Source: Dokdonella sp. (GTDB lineage: Bacteria > Pseudomonadota > Gammaproteobacteria > Xanthomonadales > Rhodanobacteraceae). From it: a DNA stretch of 32,947 nucleotides. The stretch spans positions 1 through 32,947 of the forward strand of contig JADJQH010000007.1 in the NCBI GenBank assembly GCA_016712865.1. Direction: 5' to 3'. The notes under the pieces are model-generated. The model was not told the DNA's origin and ran no database searches. It saw nothing but the letters and a program-made list of their open reading frames with translations. A program made the position numbers and the translations under genes. This document shows, one piece after another, positions 14,092-22,832 of this stretch. Position 1 is the stretch's first letter. Each line of letters opens with the position of its first letter.

Positions 14092-14332
14092 CCCAGGCGC
14101 CGCGCTTCGGGCCATGCGCCCGGAGCGAACCGTAACCTGCGCTTGGTGCGGGACAGCCTTCAAGGCATCCGACACCAAGGCAAAGTTCTGTTCGAACCGA
14201 TGCCGCCAAGCCGCAAAGTACGCGCGGCGGAAGGCGGCTACAAGATTTGCGACCACGAAAACCGCGTCTTGCAGTCTCTCGGAAGCCGACGAAAACCGAT
14301 TACCGTCGGCTTGGTCCGATCAAATCCGGTGA
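14081..14332 (+). CDS. Small zinc-finger protein (83 aa)
   Basis: Cys20 and Cys23 (TCAWCGTAF) and Cys37 and Cys41 (KFCSNRCRQAAKYARRK) form a Cys4 zinc-binding unit followed by a basic helix, a widespread small phage and bacterial DNA- or RNA-binding finger. The C-terminal 30 residues overlap, tail to tail, the end of the minus-strand CAP-domain gene (95 bp). The finger itself lies outside the overlap. Last gene of the early operon. Confidence 0.7.
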   Translation: MTSNPGAALRAMRPERTVTCAWCGTAFKASDTKAKFCSNRCRQAAKYARRKAATRFATTKTASCSLSEADENRLPSAWSDQIR

Positions 14333-15806
14333 ATTTAACAAGAACCTCGTCCCCGACGTCAAAAGCTGCGATGTTGCACGGCGGGTAGATGATCATCACG
14401 TTTGTCAGCTGGGCCGATTCGTTCAGGTCAAAAGCGTCTTTCTCGGATTGCAGCTTTCGGCATTCAGTATCATTAAGCGTTACTGAGCATGTGCCGGCAT
14501 TGGCATCCATCGCCGTGATGATGCCGTACCGACAATAGGGCTTCCACTTATACTGCCCAGGCTCAAGCGCAAGATGGTAGAAGACGGCGGGCGGACTGAT
14601 GGAATCTGTGAGCCTGAGCTTGCCGTGCGGCGCAAAATTGCTTCCCGCTGGCGCGATGTTTATTGATCGTTCATTGTAGACAACGACTCGCTCAGAGGTG
14701 GTTCCCGCGTCAATCGTGGCGGATGTCTGCTGATAAGCATCAATGTAGAAACCGGGAACCTCCATCGTGGCGACCTCACTTCCGACCGCCAACCCCAGGG
14801 TGTAGGTCGCGCACCAGCAATCGATGCTAAGCGCCGCCAACGCCGTCTTGCGGGCTGTTATTTCCGTGATCCTGGCGACCCTGGCAATCTTCTCCGAGAG
14901 TAGCGTCTCATAGTCTTTCTGCGCGGCCTGTTCCTTGAGCTTCGCTTTCGCGTAATTTTTCACCGCGTCTTGCAGTCCGTTCGGCACGTCGGGGTCCGTG
15001 TGCGGCGCTTCGATCTTGTCCAGCTTATCCTGTTCCTCTTCTCCGGCTTTCTTGGCCGGATCGGGAGGAAACGTGTAGGTCGTCACGGGCGGTGGATCAG
15101 GGTCCGGCTGGACGATCAGCACGCCCCACAAATGGGTGGCCGGGTTATCGGGCGCGTATTTGTAGGCCACGCCAGCCTCCGTGGCATCGGCGGACAGCAA
15201 AGCATTCACATAGTCCGTGGTGCGCTTCCAGCCGGCCAGCGTGGCATCTGGACTAGTGGACCCGTACTTGAGTAGCTCTTCAACGCTGAGCGCGCTGTAG
15301 CCCGCATATAGAACGCGATCGGCGGGTGTCGATTGGTTGTAGCCGATGTGCCCCGTCTCGCCCGTCGCGGCTTGGTTGTTCAGGTGGACCCGGCATACGC
15401 CGTCCAGGGCTGAATCGCGGGTGAGCAGGTCAAGGGAATGTTCGGTGCGGTACTCGTTGATCAGGTCAAGCAACGGCGCTTCTTGAGCACGATCAGGGTC
15501 TACCCATGGTATGCCGGTCTCCGGGTCGTCTTCCGGCACTGGAGTCAACGTGGGCGCGGTATCGTTGGCTTTAGAAATGAGGTCGTTTTTCCATTGATCG
15601 ATCACGGCGTTATAAGCGGCTTCCGCAATCGCTGAATCGTCTCTTAATAGATTGAGCGTGTTGATGGTTTTAATGAGAAGCGCGGCATAAGCGGCTTCTT
15701 GCTCTTGCAGCTTGGCAAGCTCTTGATCATATTTTGTGGTGTCATAGAGTGGGCGAACCTTATAGAGTCCGCCGCCTGTTTCAGATAAGATAATCGCTTT
15801 TCCCAT
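14238..15806 (-). CDS. Tail protein with embedded CAP/SCP domain and OB-like C-terminus
   Basis: 522 residues. An N-terminal coiled coil (about 20-75) is followed by a Pro/Asp linker and a CAP/SCP-like domain (about 111-233): LLDLINEYRTEHSLDLLTRD, HIGYNQ, DRVLYAGY, VEELL, LAGWKRTTDYVNALLSADATEAGVAYKY and WGVLIV, in canonical order. Then come a Pro-rich linker, a second long coiled coil (about 255-345), a middle beta domain with an IDCWCA pair of Cys, and an OB-like end (YGIITAMDANAGTCSVTL, AFDVGDEVLVKF, PTVIGF) as in baseplate or tail-spike base proteins. It is the last virion gene and sits four bases after the propeller gene. A cell-wall binding or cleaving role for the CAP domain is inference. 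Confidence 0.8.
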   Translation of the reverse strand: MGKAIILSETGGGLYKVRPLYDTTKYDQELAKLQEQEAAYAALLIKTINTLNLLRDDSAIAEAAYNAVIDQWKNDLISKANDTAPTLTPVPEDDPETGIPWVDPDRAQEAPLLDLINEYRTEHSLDLLTRDSALDGVCRVHLNNQAATGETGHIGYNQSTPADRVLYAGYSALSVEELLKYGSTSPDATLAGWKRTTDYVNALLSADATEAGVAYKYAPDNPATHLWGVLIVQPDPDPPPVTTYTFPPDPAKKAGEEEQDKLDKIEAPHTDPDVPNGLQDAVKNYAKAKLKEQAAQKDYETLLSEKIARVARITEITARKTALAALSIDCWCATYTLGLAVGSEVATMEVPGFYIDAYQQTSATIDAGTTSERVVVYNERSINIAPAGSNFAPHGKLRLTDSISPPAVFYHLALEPGQYKWKPYCRYGIITAMDANAGTCSVTLNDTECRKLQSEKDAFDLNESAQLTNVMIIYPPCNIAAFDVGDEVLVKFTGFDRTKPTVIGFRRLPRDCKTRFSWSQIL

Positions 15807-15810
15807 AGCG

Positions 15811-17403
15811 TTACGCCTCTTCTACCTTCATCCATGCGCGCCTTGTCGTAATCTCATAATCAATAGCGCCGACCGTCCATGACTGCATTCCATCAAAAAC
15901 CGTGTCATTCGGATGCAGGTTAGGATTAATATCACACTCCGCAAAATTCTTGAGTTCTTTGTCGAATCCAGTGCGATAGACGCCGGCCAGTGTTACCGAT
16001 TGCGCAGAGAAAGAGACTGGAATAAGCCGACCACGTACTTTTATTTTACCAGAGCGCGGCATTCTGTCGGAGTCAATATCCCACATGAGCGCTTGCAGGA
16101 ATTCGCCCATCGTTTCGCTGCCGTTTGAATCGCGCAAACCGACGTAAATGGCCAATCTCCCATCATTGGCTTTTCTGGCATATAGATCGTCCAAAATTGC
16201 CGATGATGAATTCGGAATAACAACATCAATCCATGTCGATTGACCCAGACGGCGCTGGCATTGAATGATGGAAAATGGATATTCAATAATATCGCCTCCG
16301 GTTATATAGAGGCGATAGACTATATTTAAGGCTGGCGTTGTACTTAAAGTGGGAGCGATTGGCTTTAATGTGGTGCTTGGAATCCCTAGCTCAAATCCAA
16401 GCGAGAGGCTTGGCGCTTGTAAAATAACACGGATTGTTGGGATTCCAAGGCCGTATTCCAGCGCCAGCCCTGGCGGCTCAACAATGACCGCAGGCGGAGG
16501 CTCCATTAACGCTAGTGCATAGCAATCTTCCGTGTGATTCGCGGACCACGATAGACTCCCTGACGAATCAAACACCCATAATGTTTTGCTGCTATCGACG
16601 GGACCGGCGACGTAGATATTTCCATCCTGATCGAGTTGCAGCGCACGAACGCCAGAAATAGACGTAATCGGAAATCCGCCAGTGGTTATTTCCGTCCCGC
16701 TTGAGTTGTATTTCTTGACGTACCCAAATCCGCAAACGTAGATATACCCATCCGCGCCAGCCGTAATGGCGCGGTCTGTTTCTATATTATCCGCCGACCA
16801 TTGCAAAGTTCCTGAGCTATTGTATTTGCGCATCGTATAAGTCCCGTTCGATGCGCCGCACGTATAAACATTGCCTGAATCATCAACAGCAATGCCGTTG
16901 ACGGTGGCCCCGTGATTAGCGGTCCACTGTTGAGTGCCTGAGCTATTATACTTGCGAGTGGTAATGCTACTCGATACTCTTCCGCCCGTGTAAACATTTC
17001 CAGCGGAATCCATGGCCACGGCAAACACATAATCGCCATGGTCAGCGGACCACGACAAAGTACCGGATGATGTATATTTCCGAGTGGTCTTGCTATCAAT
17101 GCCCGTGGCGCGCCCGCCGCCGATACAAACATCCGTCGAATTAGCCGAAACCGCGTAAATGGTTGTTCCGTGGTTTTTATTCCATTGCAGAGTTCCATTT
17201 AAGTATTGTCTAAGTCCACCATTTCCACCGGTTGCATTTCCAACGCCAGCACTATATAAAAAGCTGTTGATGGAGTCTGTGGAAAGTCCGTAAATAGCAG
17301 CGCTTCTGGCAATAGAATCAATCGACGATCCAGCAAAATCATAGCGTCGGATATTGACGTTGGTTGCGGTGGCAATGCCAGCGGTATAGACGTAACTCGT
17401 CAT
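15811..17403 (-). CDS. Beta-propeller tail protein, copy 2
   Basis: 530 residues. The first 300 hold about six repeats of 40-45 residues built on 'tRKYnSSGTlqWsAdHG...aiavDssGNvYtcG', typical of SBBP/PQQ-like beta-propeller blades. Next comes a hinge of repeated PPGLALEYGLGIPTI / PSLSLGFELGIPS phrases, then a domain (WIDVVIPNSSSAILDDLYAR, LAIYVGLRDSNGSE, GEFLQALMWDID, GKIKVRGRL, FAECDINPNLHPND) that looks like a tail-hub or tip module. It overlaps the upstream paralogue by ATGA. The propeller is probably exposed and binds a ligand on the host surface. Confidence 0.8.
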   Translation of the reverse strand: MTSYVYTAGIATATNVNIRRYDFAGSSIDSIARSAAIYGLSTDSINSFLYSAGVGNATGGNGGLRQYLNGTLQWNKNHGTTIYAVSANSTDVCIGGGRATGIDSKTTRKYTSSGTLSWSADHGDYVFAVAMDSAGNVYTGGRVSSSITTRKYNSSGTQQWTANHGATVNGIAVDDSGNVYTCGASNGTYTMRKYNSSGTLQWSADNIETDRAITAGADGYIYVCGFGYVKKYNSSGTEITTGGFPITSISGVRALQLDQDGNIYVAGPVDSSKTLWVFDSSGSLSWSANHTEDCYALALMEPPPAVIVEPPGLALEYGLGIPTIRVILQAPSLSLGFELGIPSTTLKPIAPTLSTTPALNIVYRLYITGGDIIEYPFSIIQCQRRLGQSTWIDVVIPNSSSAILDDLYARKANDGRLAIYVGLRDSNGSETMGEFLQALMWDIDSDRMPRSGKIKVRGRLIPVSFSAQSVTLAGVYRTGFDKELKNFAECDINPNLHPNDTVFDGMQSWTVGAIDYEITTRRAWMKVEEA

Positions 17404-19172
17404 TCAGAAACCTCCATTACCGACGATGACTTGTCGATAAAGATGGTAATCTCGTTGACGGTAAACGATTCTCCATTTCCTAAGTCAGCAACATCATTGG
17501 GACGCAAGTAAATATCCACGTCGCATCGAATGCGGCGGTCTCCGTTTCTATCATTCCGATATACAGCATTCCTTATAGAAATCGCATTGTTATTATAAGC
17601 GGTTACCGATTCTCCGTAGAGCGTGATGCTGGCGTTTTTGCTGCCACGATCCACAGAAGCGCCGCTTAAATCAACTGCAATCCATGGGTCGATTTGTTCG
17701 ATTCCATCATTAAATCGGACGCCTCGCCAGATGGTGATGGAATGACCGATTTGATCCAAAATAGCGGTCAGCGACTCTGCGTCCGGTATTTCACAAACGT
17801 AATTAGCCGATGTCGTTGTTTCAGAGATACGCAGTTGTATTGATTTGAGCTTAATCGAAATCGACTCATCATCGTCAAATACCAAACGATGAATCACTGG
17901 GACAGGCATTCCGACATAATATCGAGTAATTGTCGGTATTCCCAACGCTATTCCGAATGCCAATCCGGGCGGACTGATATACACCATGCCGGATATGGTT
18001 GGTGTGGCTAGTGAAATTGGAAGTCTTAATGATGGAGTCTGAACCTCTCGAACTGAAATACACAACGCGCCTAGCGCATTACCCGCAATATCTGAAGTAT
18101 CCGTTTCAAAAGTTGTAGCTTGCCAGTCAATCGCATAGCCCACGATACCAAATACCGTTCGCGCCGCTGTCCCTGAACTACCGCCGGAAGGAACTACCCT
18201 AACCCCATAAATAGTGTCATCAGCATCGATAGCAATAGCCGATAGCGTGAAATCGCCAAAGCCTGAGTCTTTAGTAATAAAGTTTAAGCTGGAATCATAT
18301 TCGTAAAAAACATAATAAGTTTCACTTAAAAGGACTGGCGTCATTGAAACGGCAAAGTTTCCGCTTGATAATTTTACAATTCCCATGCCCTGACTGTTAT
18401 ATCCGCTATCGTTTAGCGGTCCTATTGCGCCAGCTACAAAGCTTCCGCTTGAGTTGTATTTGCGAACCGCTTGCACCGATCCTGAATTCCAGAAAAAACC
18501 GGCAACAAATACATTACCCGATGAATCAACGGTAATTCCACGAACTAAGGAATTAAACTCATTGCAAGCGCTCCAAACAATAGCCCCATCAGATGCGTCT
18601 ATTTTAACAAGGACGTTATCAGTCCATGGGAATGCAGTCCCGCCAACATAGATATATCCGTTATGATAAATTATTGGCCTTGGATACGGGCTATCAAAAT
18701 GTCGCGCCGAAAATCCAGTATCAATTGACCATTGCAAAACGCCTGATGAGTTATATTTTCTTAAATTGTAATATCCAGTTGTCCCTTGGGTTGTTCTAAC
18801 AACTCCGCTTGAATTAACTGCATCGCCATAAACATAAATGTTTTCAGAATCATCAATGGCAATTCCAAAGCACGCCGCGCCGTGGTTTGCATACCACAAT
18901 AGGTCGCCGTCTTGATTAAATTTTCGAGTGGTCATCGCATATTCAGAATACGCGGCCAAGCTCTCGGTATCGGTATAGTATTTAAGGTCTGAAGCGCAAT
19001 ACTGACTGCCATCATCGCCAAGCGCAACCCCCCAAACGCTCGATGTATTGCGGCCAAAGAAGACCCTGTTCCCGTGCAAATATGGATTGCCGGATGAGTC
19101 TATTTTTTGCCCGAGAGGATAATCAAGACTAAAGGTTCCCTCGCAGCCAATCGCAAGTAACGGCTTGGTCAT
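17400..19172 (-). CDS. Beta-propeller tail protein, copy 1
   Basis: 590 residues with the same architecture as the 15811-17403 gene: propeller-type repeats (TTRKFNQDGDLLWYANHGAAC, LRKYNSSGVLQWSIDTG, GITVDSSGNVFVAGFFWNSG, AIAIDADDTIYGV), the hinge phrase PPGLAFGIALGIPTI, and a C-terminal hub-like module (ANYVCEIPDAESLTAILDQI, ITIWRGVRFNDG, IDPWIAVDLSG, DVDIYLRPNDV). The two proteins differ throughout, so this is an old duplication. The gene is visibly richer in A+T than the head genes. It starts two bases before the stop region of the 149-codon tail gene's neighbour and is translationally close to it. Confidence 0.8.
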   Translation of the reverse strand: MTKPLLAIGCEGTFSLDYPLGQKIDSSGNPYLHGNRVFFGRNTSSVWGVALGDDGSQYCASDLKYYTDTESLAAYSEYAMTTRKFNQDGDLLWYANHGAACFGIAIDDSENIYVYGDAVNSSGVVRTTQGTTGYYNLRKYNSSGVLQWSIDTGFSARHFDSPYPRPIIYHNGYIYVGGTAFPWTDNVLVKIDASDGAIVWSACNEFNSLVRGITVDSSGNVFVAGFFWNSGSVQAVRKYNSSGSFVAGAIGPLNDSGYNSQGMGIVKLSSGNFAVSMTPVLLSETYYVFYEYDSSLNFITKDSGFGDFTLSAIAIDADDTIYGVRVVPSGGSSGTAARTVFGIVGYAIDWQATTFETDTSDIAGNALGALCISVREVQTPSLRLPISLATPTISGMVYISPPGLAFGIALGIPTITRYYVGMPVPVIHRLVFDDDESISIKLKSIQLRISETTTSANYVCEIPDAESLTAILDQIGHSITIWRGVRFNDGIEQIDPWIAVDLSGASVDRGSKNASITLYGESVTAYNNNAISIRNAVYRNDRNGDRRIRCDVDIYLRPNDVADLGNGESFTVNEITIFIDKSSSVMEVSE

Positions 19173-19174
19173 GA

Positions 19175-19624
19175 TTAAGGCTTATAGAATAGCTTATTGG
19201 TGGCGTTCCAATTAACTGACCAGTCCGTACTGACTGAAATTACGTCAGTATCATCCGAGTTTGGGAGCATTCTAAAAACTACCGGATTCGTTACGCCGCC
19301 GAATGTTCCAACCGCTACACAAATCACATGCCGGAATGTAGCGGTTAGCGATGTCCAGGTTAAATCATCGTAGTCGATATTGGAATTCGTCACTACGGGC
19401 GTAGTGAGTTGCTTCCCACCAACTGTATAACCGCCCGTGGTGGTAAGCTCATTATAACTCGGGTCGGTGCTGTCATTAGCGCCGTTGTCCCATTGGGTAT
19501 GGGCGGAATTAAACGTATAGCTTGATGTGACTAGCCGAATACGGAGTTCCGAGGTATCCAGATCAAGCCCGCCCGTGTTAATTAGTTTCCATGAGTGATC
19601 GTACCAATACATTGATGCAGTCAT
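19175..19624 (-). CDS. Small tail protein (149 aa), beta-rich
   Basis: Starts MTASMYWYDHSWKLINTGGLDLDTSELRIRLVTSSYTFN. The 'D...lrirLvtsSYtfn..h..wddi.n..s...Y' pattern resembles small phage structural proteins found beside tail tip genes. Linked by ATGA overlap to 19621-19974. No catalytic motif is visible. A tail-associated role is inferred from position. Confidence 0.65.
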   Translation of the reverse strand: MTASMYWYDHSWKLINTGGLDLDTSELRIRLVTSSYTFNSAHTQWDNGANDSTDPSYNELTTTGGYTVGGKQLTTPVVTNSNIDYDDLTWTSLTATFRHVICVAVGTFGGVTNPVVFRMLPNSDDTDVISVSTDWSVNWNATNKLFYKP

Positions 19625-19974
19625 AATATACCATCCAGTTTTTCAATGAGTCTAGCACTAATGGTAAGCCTATTTTTATTAACCGTGGTTGACAATATCG
19701 CTGTATAAACGCCCATTAAAAATGCTAGTCTGATTTGACTGTAGTGGCTGATAAGGTATTTTAATTTTTGCAGAATATCTATTGTAGGATTGATTATATC
19801 AATTGTGATTACTTGATCAGATTCAGAGAATCCAGTATCGTAAATCGATACCGAACCATCCAGGGTATCAACAACGCTGCTACGGCGATTTGCGGAATAA
19901 GGGTTATTTGTCTTTGCGTGAGGAAATAATATAACCCCGCTTGGATCATACGTTACCGCAGTAATTGAAATCAT
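19621..19974 (-). CDS. Small tail protein after the tape measure (117 aa)
   Basis: ATGA overlaps join it to the tape measure and to the next small gene. The content is beta-rich (MISITAVTYDPSGVILFPHA, SVVDTLDGSVSIYDTGFSESD, LAFLMGVYTAIL). In lambda-like phages this place is taken by distal tail or tip attachment proteins. The family is not recognised from sequence alone. Confidence 0.65.
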   Translation of the reverse strand: MISITAVTYDPSGVILFPHAKTNNPYSANRRSSVVDTLDGSVSIYDTGFSESDQVITIDIINPTIDILQKLKYLISHYSQIRLAFLMGVYTAILSTTVNKNRLTISARLIEKLDGIL

Positions 19975-22652
19975 GTAGACCCCAGCAGGAATTGCTCAGC
20001 ATCGGAATTGACGCGGACTCTGATGTATTTCATTATCTGAAACCAAATCGCTTCTAAATGCGGTTCTAATCCAGCAGCCTCAACAGTAATCAACGCATCG
20101 CCTTTTTCGATTTGCCTTGTCTTGGCGCGAATGTTTTCAATCTCAGCTTCGGTCAGTTTTTTCTGCAATTCTAAAGCAGCATCACGGCGCTTGTTTTCCA
20201 GATCGATTTGGCTCTCAATCTTAAGCCTTGAATAGGTGTCGGCATTGGCCAGATCGCCGAACAGCGAGCCTAATAGATCGCCGGTGCTGGAGACGGTATT
20301 ATCGATGCTGGCAAATGTCGCTTCCACGATCTTTGCCTGTGCTTCCAGGTCGGCGACGTTTAAATTGACGTAAGCCTCAATGTTTTTTATGCGCTCGTTG
20401 CTGGAGATTTCCTCCATTTTCGCTTTGAAGTCGTTCGCGTTTTTCGTAACTTCGATGAATTGATCAGTGGTTAACTTGCCGGATTCAATTAACTTGTCGA
20501 GCGCGTCTTTTGCTTCTTCAGTTTTGTCTTTGACGGCGGCGAATGCGCCAGTTGCTTTAACCGTCCCGCCACCAATCTGGTCGAACGTAGTAACAAGCTG
20601 CCCCGTCTTATCGATGTAAGTGTCTAGCGTTACGTTGTTAATATCTTTGAATTTAAGGTCATCAAAAAACTTTCCTTGTTCAGCGTTTAGCTTAGTAATA
20701 GCACCAGTTGCGGTATCATAAGCATAGCCTTGTTCTTTCCAGTATTTTGTTAGACGATCTAACGACTCTGAAACGCCGTCCGTTTTTCGTGCCTCTTCGG
20801 CGCGGGCATCCAAGATGCCGTCAATTCGTAAGCGTACCTCTTTAGCTGCTTCCGATTCCTTTTCAATTTTATCAACTAGCGGCCCTATATTGTCTTTTAG
20901 CTCTTTTGTAAGCGCTATTTGATTGCGCTTTGATGTTTCCAGCACCGTATAACTCGCAACCGCCGCCAGTGCGGCCGCTGCTAGCCCTGCTGGCCCCATG
21001 GCTGCTATTAACCCGCCTGCGCCGCTTAACCCTGTTGCCAAAGCGCTGCTAGCCGTTCCAACCGCCGAAATAGCCGGACCTGCAATTGCAAGCGCGCCGT
21101 TTACTGCCAGCATTGCGCCGCCCAAAAATCCAAGGCCAACATTTGCGGCCAAGGCATAGCCGCCAATTTCGCCAAGCTTTGTTATCTTATCTATATCTAT
21201 GCTTGAGATAGCGACAGCCGCATCACCAAGTTTTGAAACAAATGGCCCAAGCGAATTTAATGCGCCTGTCGAATAGGTCGTGGTTTGCGTTAGCAGGTTT
21301 ATAACGGTTTGAATAGCTTTTGTTAGCCCTTGCTCGCTTGAAAGTGCGTCAAAGTTAAAAAGGTCTGAAATTCCCTTAAATAAATCATTCAGCGAATTTG
21401 CAAACGGCTTTAAGTCAACGCCATTAATTGCGGCCGGCAGATTATTTGCTATATTCTCAATAAGCTCGCCGATTTTTCCTAGATTATTTTCAACAACGTC
21501 AAGCAGCGGCTTAAACGTTTCTGACTTAATGGCCGTACTAAACGAAGTTGCAAGCGAGGCAAGGGCATCCTCGATTCTATTAAATTCATCGAGGAACGGG
21601 TCGCCAAGGCTAATCAGTGCAACTGTAAATGCTTGTCCTAGCGTATCGGTAGCATCCTTCATTTTATTGAAAGCAGTTTCTACCGCGCCGGACGATTTTT
21701 GCATTTGCGCCAGATTTTCATTAAATTTACTTGAATTGCTAATACCTAAAACATTTGCGGCGCTTAGCGCTTCAGTTCCGCCAGTTAAAATTGCAACCTT
21801 ATCAGCCGCGCCACCCGTCTTTGCGGCCATATCGGCAAGAATGCCGTTTAGTCCTTTTGCTTTTAAAGTTTGAGAATTCCATGAAAGCCCTAACTCTTCA
21901 GCAAGTTTAGCGGCTTCAGAACTCGGCTTGATTATTGCTGATAATAGCGCGTTAAGCCTTGTCACCGCCGCGCCGGTTGGCGCGCCTGATGCGGTCAATG
22001 TCGCTAAAGCTGCCGCAACTTCTTCAAAGGCAACGCCGCCTAAGACAGCCGTGCCCGTTACCCCAGATAATGCCGCTGAAAGTTCTGGTAAAGTTGTTTG
22101 GCCTTGCTTGACAGTATTAAATAATATATCAGCGTATTTTGCTGCTTGATCCGACGACTCGCCGTAAGCGTTAAGTGTTCCGCTTAAAACAATAACAGTG
22201 TCAGTAAGCTCAGCTTTCCCGGCAACTGCCAGCCTTTCTGATGCGGCGACAAATTCAATCGAGTTTTTATAATCAATTCCAGCAGATATGGCGGTATATA
22301 TTGCGCCTGTTACTTGATCGATGCTTTGGGTTGATGTAGATGCATAATCAAGAATCGCTTGCCGGAATCCGCTTAGATTATCTACAGTTTCGTTGGTGAG
22401 CGTTGCGATTTCGCGGAATGCTAAATCGAACTTATCGGCCTCATTGACTGCAACAATTCCAAGAGCCGCGCCCGCCGCAAGCAAACCGGCTTCAAATTTC
22501 AGAACGCCAGTGGTCGCATCGGCCAAAGGCTGAGTAAGGTCTTTCCCTTTGTTGGCGAGGTCGCCGATTGACTTTGTAACGCTATCCGCAGTCTGGCTGG
22601 CGTTATCCACACCCTCAAAGACAAGTTGAACGACCTGCTGTAGAGTTGCCAT
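19971..22652 (-). CDS. Tail tape measure protein
   Basis: 893 residues, the longest gene of the window. The N-terminal 340 residues carry TP901-type tape-measure signatures (FDLAFREIATLTNETVD, DYASTSTQSIDQVTGAIYTAISAGID, GTAVLGGVAFEEVAAALATLTASGAPTGAAVTRLNALLSAI with few changes of spacing). A hydrophobic Gly/Ala-rich stretch at about 510-600 (GFLGGAMLAVNGALAIAGPAI, GLIAAMGPAGLAAAAL) may insert into membrane during DNA entry. The C-terminal third is coiled coil. The protein sets tail length. It follows the tail chaperone by the frameshift-product stop (TAA immediately before this ATG). Long tape measures mean a long-tailed virion. Confidence 0.93.
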   Translation of the reverse strand: MATLQQVVQLVFEGVDNASQTADSVTKSIGDLANKGKDLTQPLADATTGVLKFEAGLLAAGAALGIVAVNEADKFDLAFREIATLTNETVDNLSGFRQAILDYASTSTQSIDQVTGAIYTAISAGIDYKNSIEFVAASERLAVAGKAELTDTVIVLSGTLNAYGESSDQAAKYADILFNTVKQGQTTLPELSAALSGVTGTAVLGGVAFEEVAAALATLTASGAPTGAAVTRLNALLSAIIKPSSEAAKLAEELGLSWNSQTLKAKGLNGILADMAAKTGGAADKVAILTGGTEALSAANVLGISNSSKFNENLAQMQKSSGAVETAFNKMKDATDTLGQAFTVALISLGDPFLDEFNRIEDALASLATSFSTAIKSETFKPLLDVVENNLGKIGELIENIANNLPAAINGVDLKPFANSLNDLFKGISDLFNFDALSSEQGLTKAIQTVINLLTQTTTYSTGALNSLGPFVSKLGDAAVAISSIDIDKITKLGEIGGYALAANVGLGFLGGAMLAVNGALAIAGPAISAVGTASSALATGLSGAGGLIAAMGPAGLAAAALAAVASYTVLETSKRNQIALTKELKDNIGPLVDKIEKESEAAKEVRLRIDGILDARAEEARKTDGVSESLDRLTKYWKEQGYAYDTATGAITKLNAEQGKFFDDLKFKDINNVTLDTYIDKTGQLVTTFDQIGGGTVKATGAFAAVKDKTEEAKDALDKLIESGKLTTDQFIEVTKNANDFKAKMEEISSNERIKNIEAYVNLNVADLEAQAKIVEATFASIDNTVSSTGDLLGSLFGDLANADTYSRLKIESQIDLENKRRDAALELQKKLTEAEIENIRAKTRQIEKGDALITVEAAGLEPHLEAIWFQIMKYIRVRVNSDAEQFLLGST

Positions 22653-22832
22653 TTAGCGCGCTCGCGATTGTTTGTCCGCTTTATCGGCGTAGTACATGCC
22701 CCATAGATTGCGCTCTACGTGCGTCATGTGCGGCGGGAACAAATCGGGGCGCAGTTGAAACATGAACGCGCCCCCCTTCTCACACAACATCAAGTCGATG
22801 ATGACGCTGGGGTCTGCGTAGAGTCGCTCGCT
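22653..22832 (-). CDS. Frameshift extension of the tail assembly chaperone (GT-type)
   Basis: After a -1 shift at GGGAAAA the ribosome would read SERLYADPSVIIDLMLCEK, then FMFQLRPDLFPPHMTHVERN and MYYADKADKQ, ending with TAA directly before the tape-measure ATG. The extension adds 59 residues to 144, giving a product of about 203 residues. It has no start codon or ribosome binding site of its own. Its exact fit between the slip site and the next gene is the usual G/GT layout. Confidence 0.8.
   Translation of the reverse strand, partial: SERLYADPSVIIDLMLCEKGGAFMFQLRPDLFPPHMTHVERNLWGMYYADKADKQSRAR

Noticed and set aside
15811-19172. Diversity-generating retroelement acting on the propeller genes
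   Set aside because: No reverse transcriptase, template repeat or adenine-biased variable repeat pair was seen in the window.
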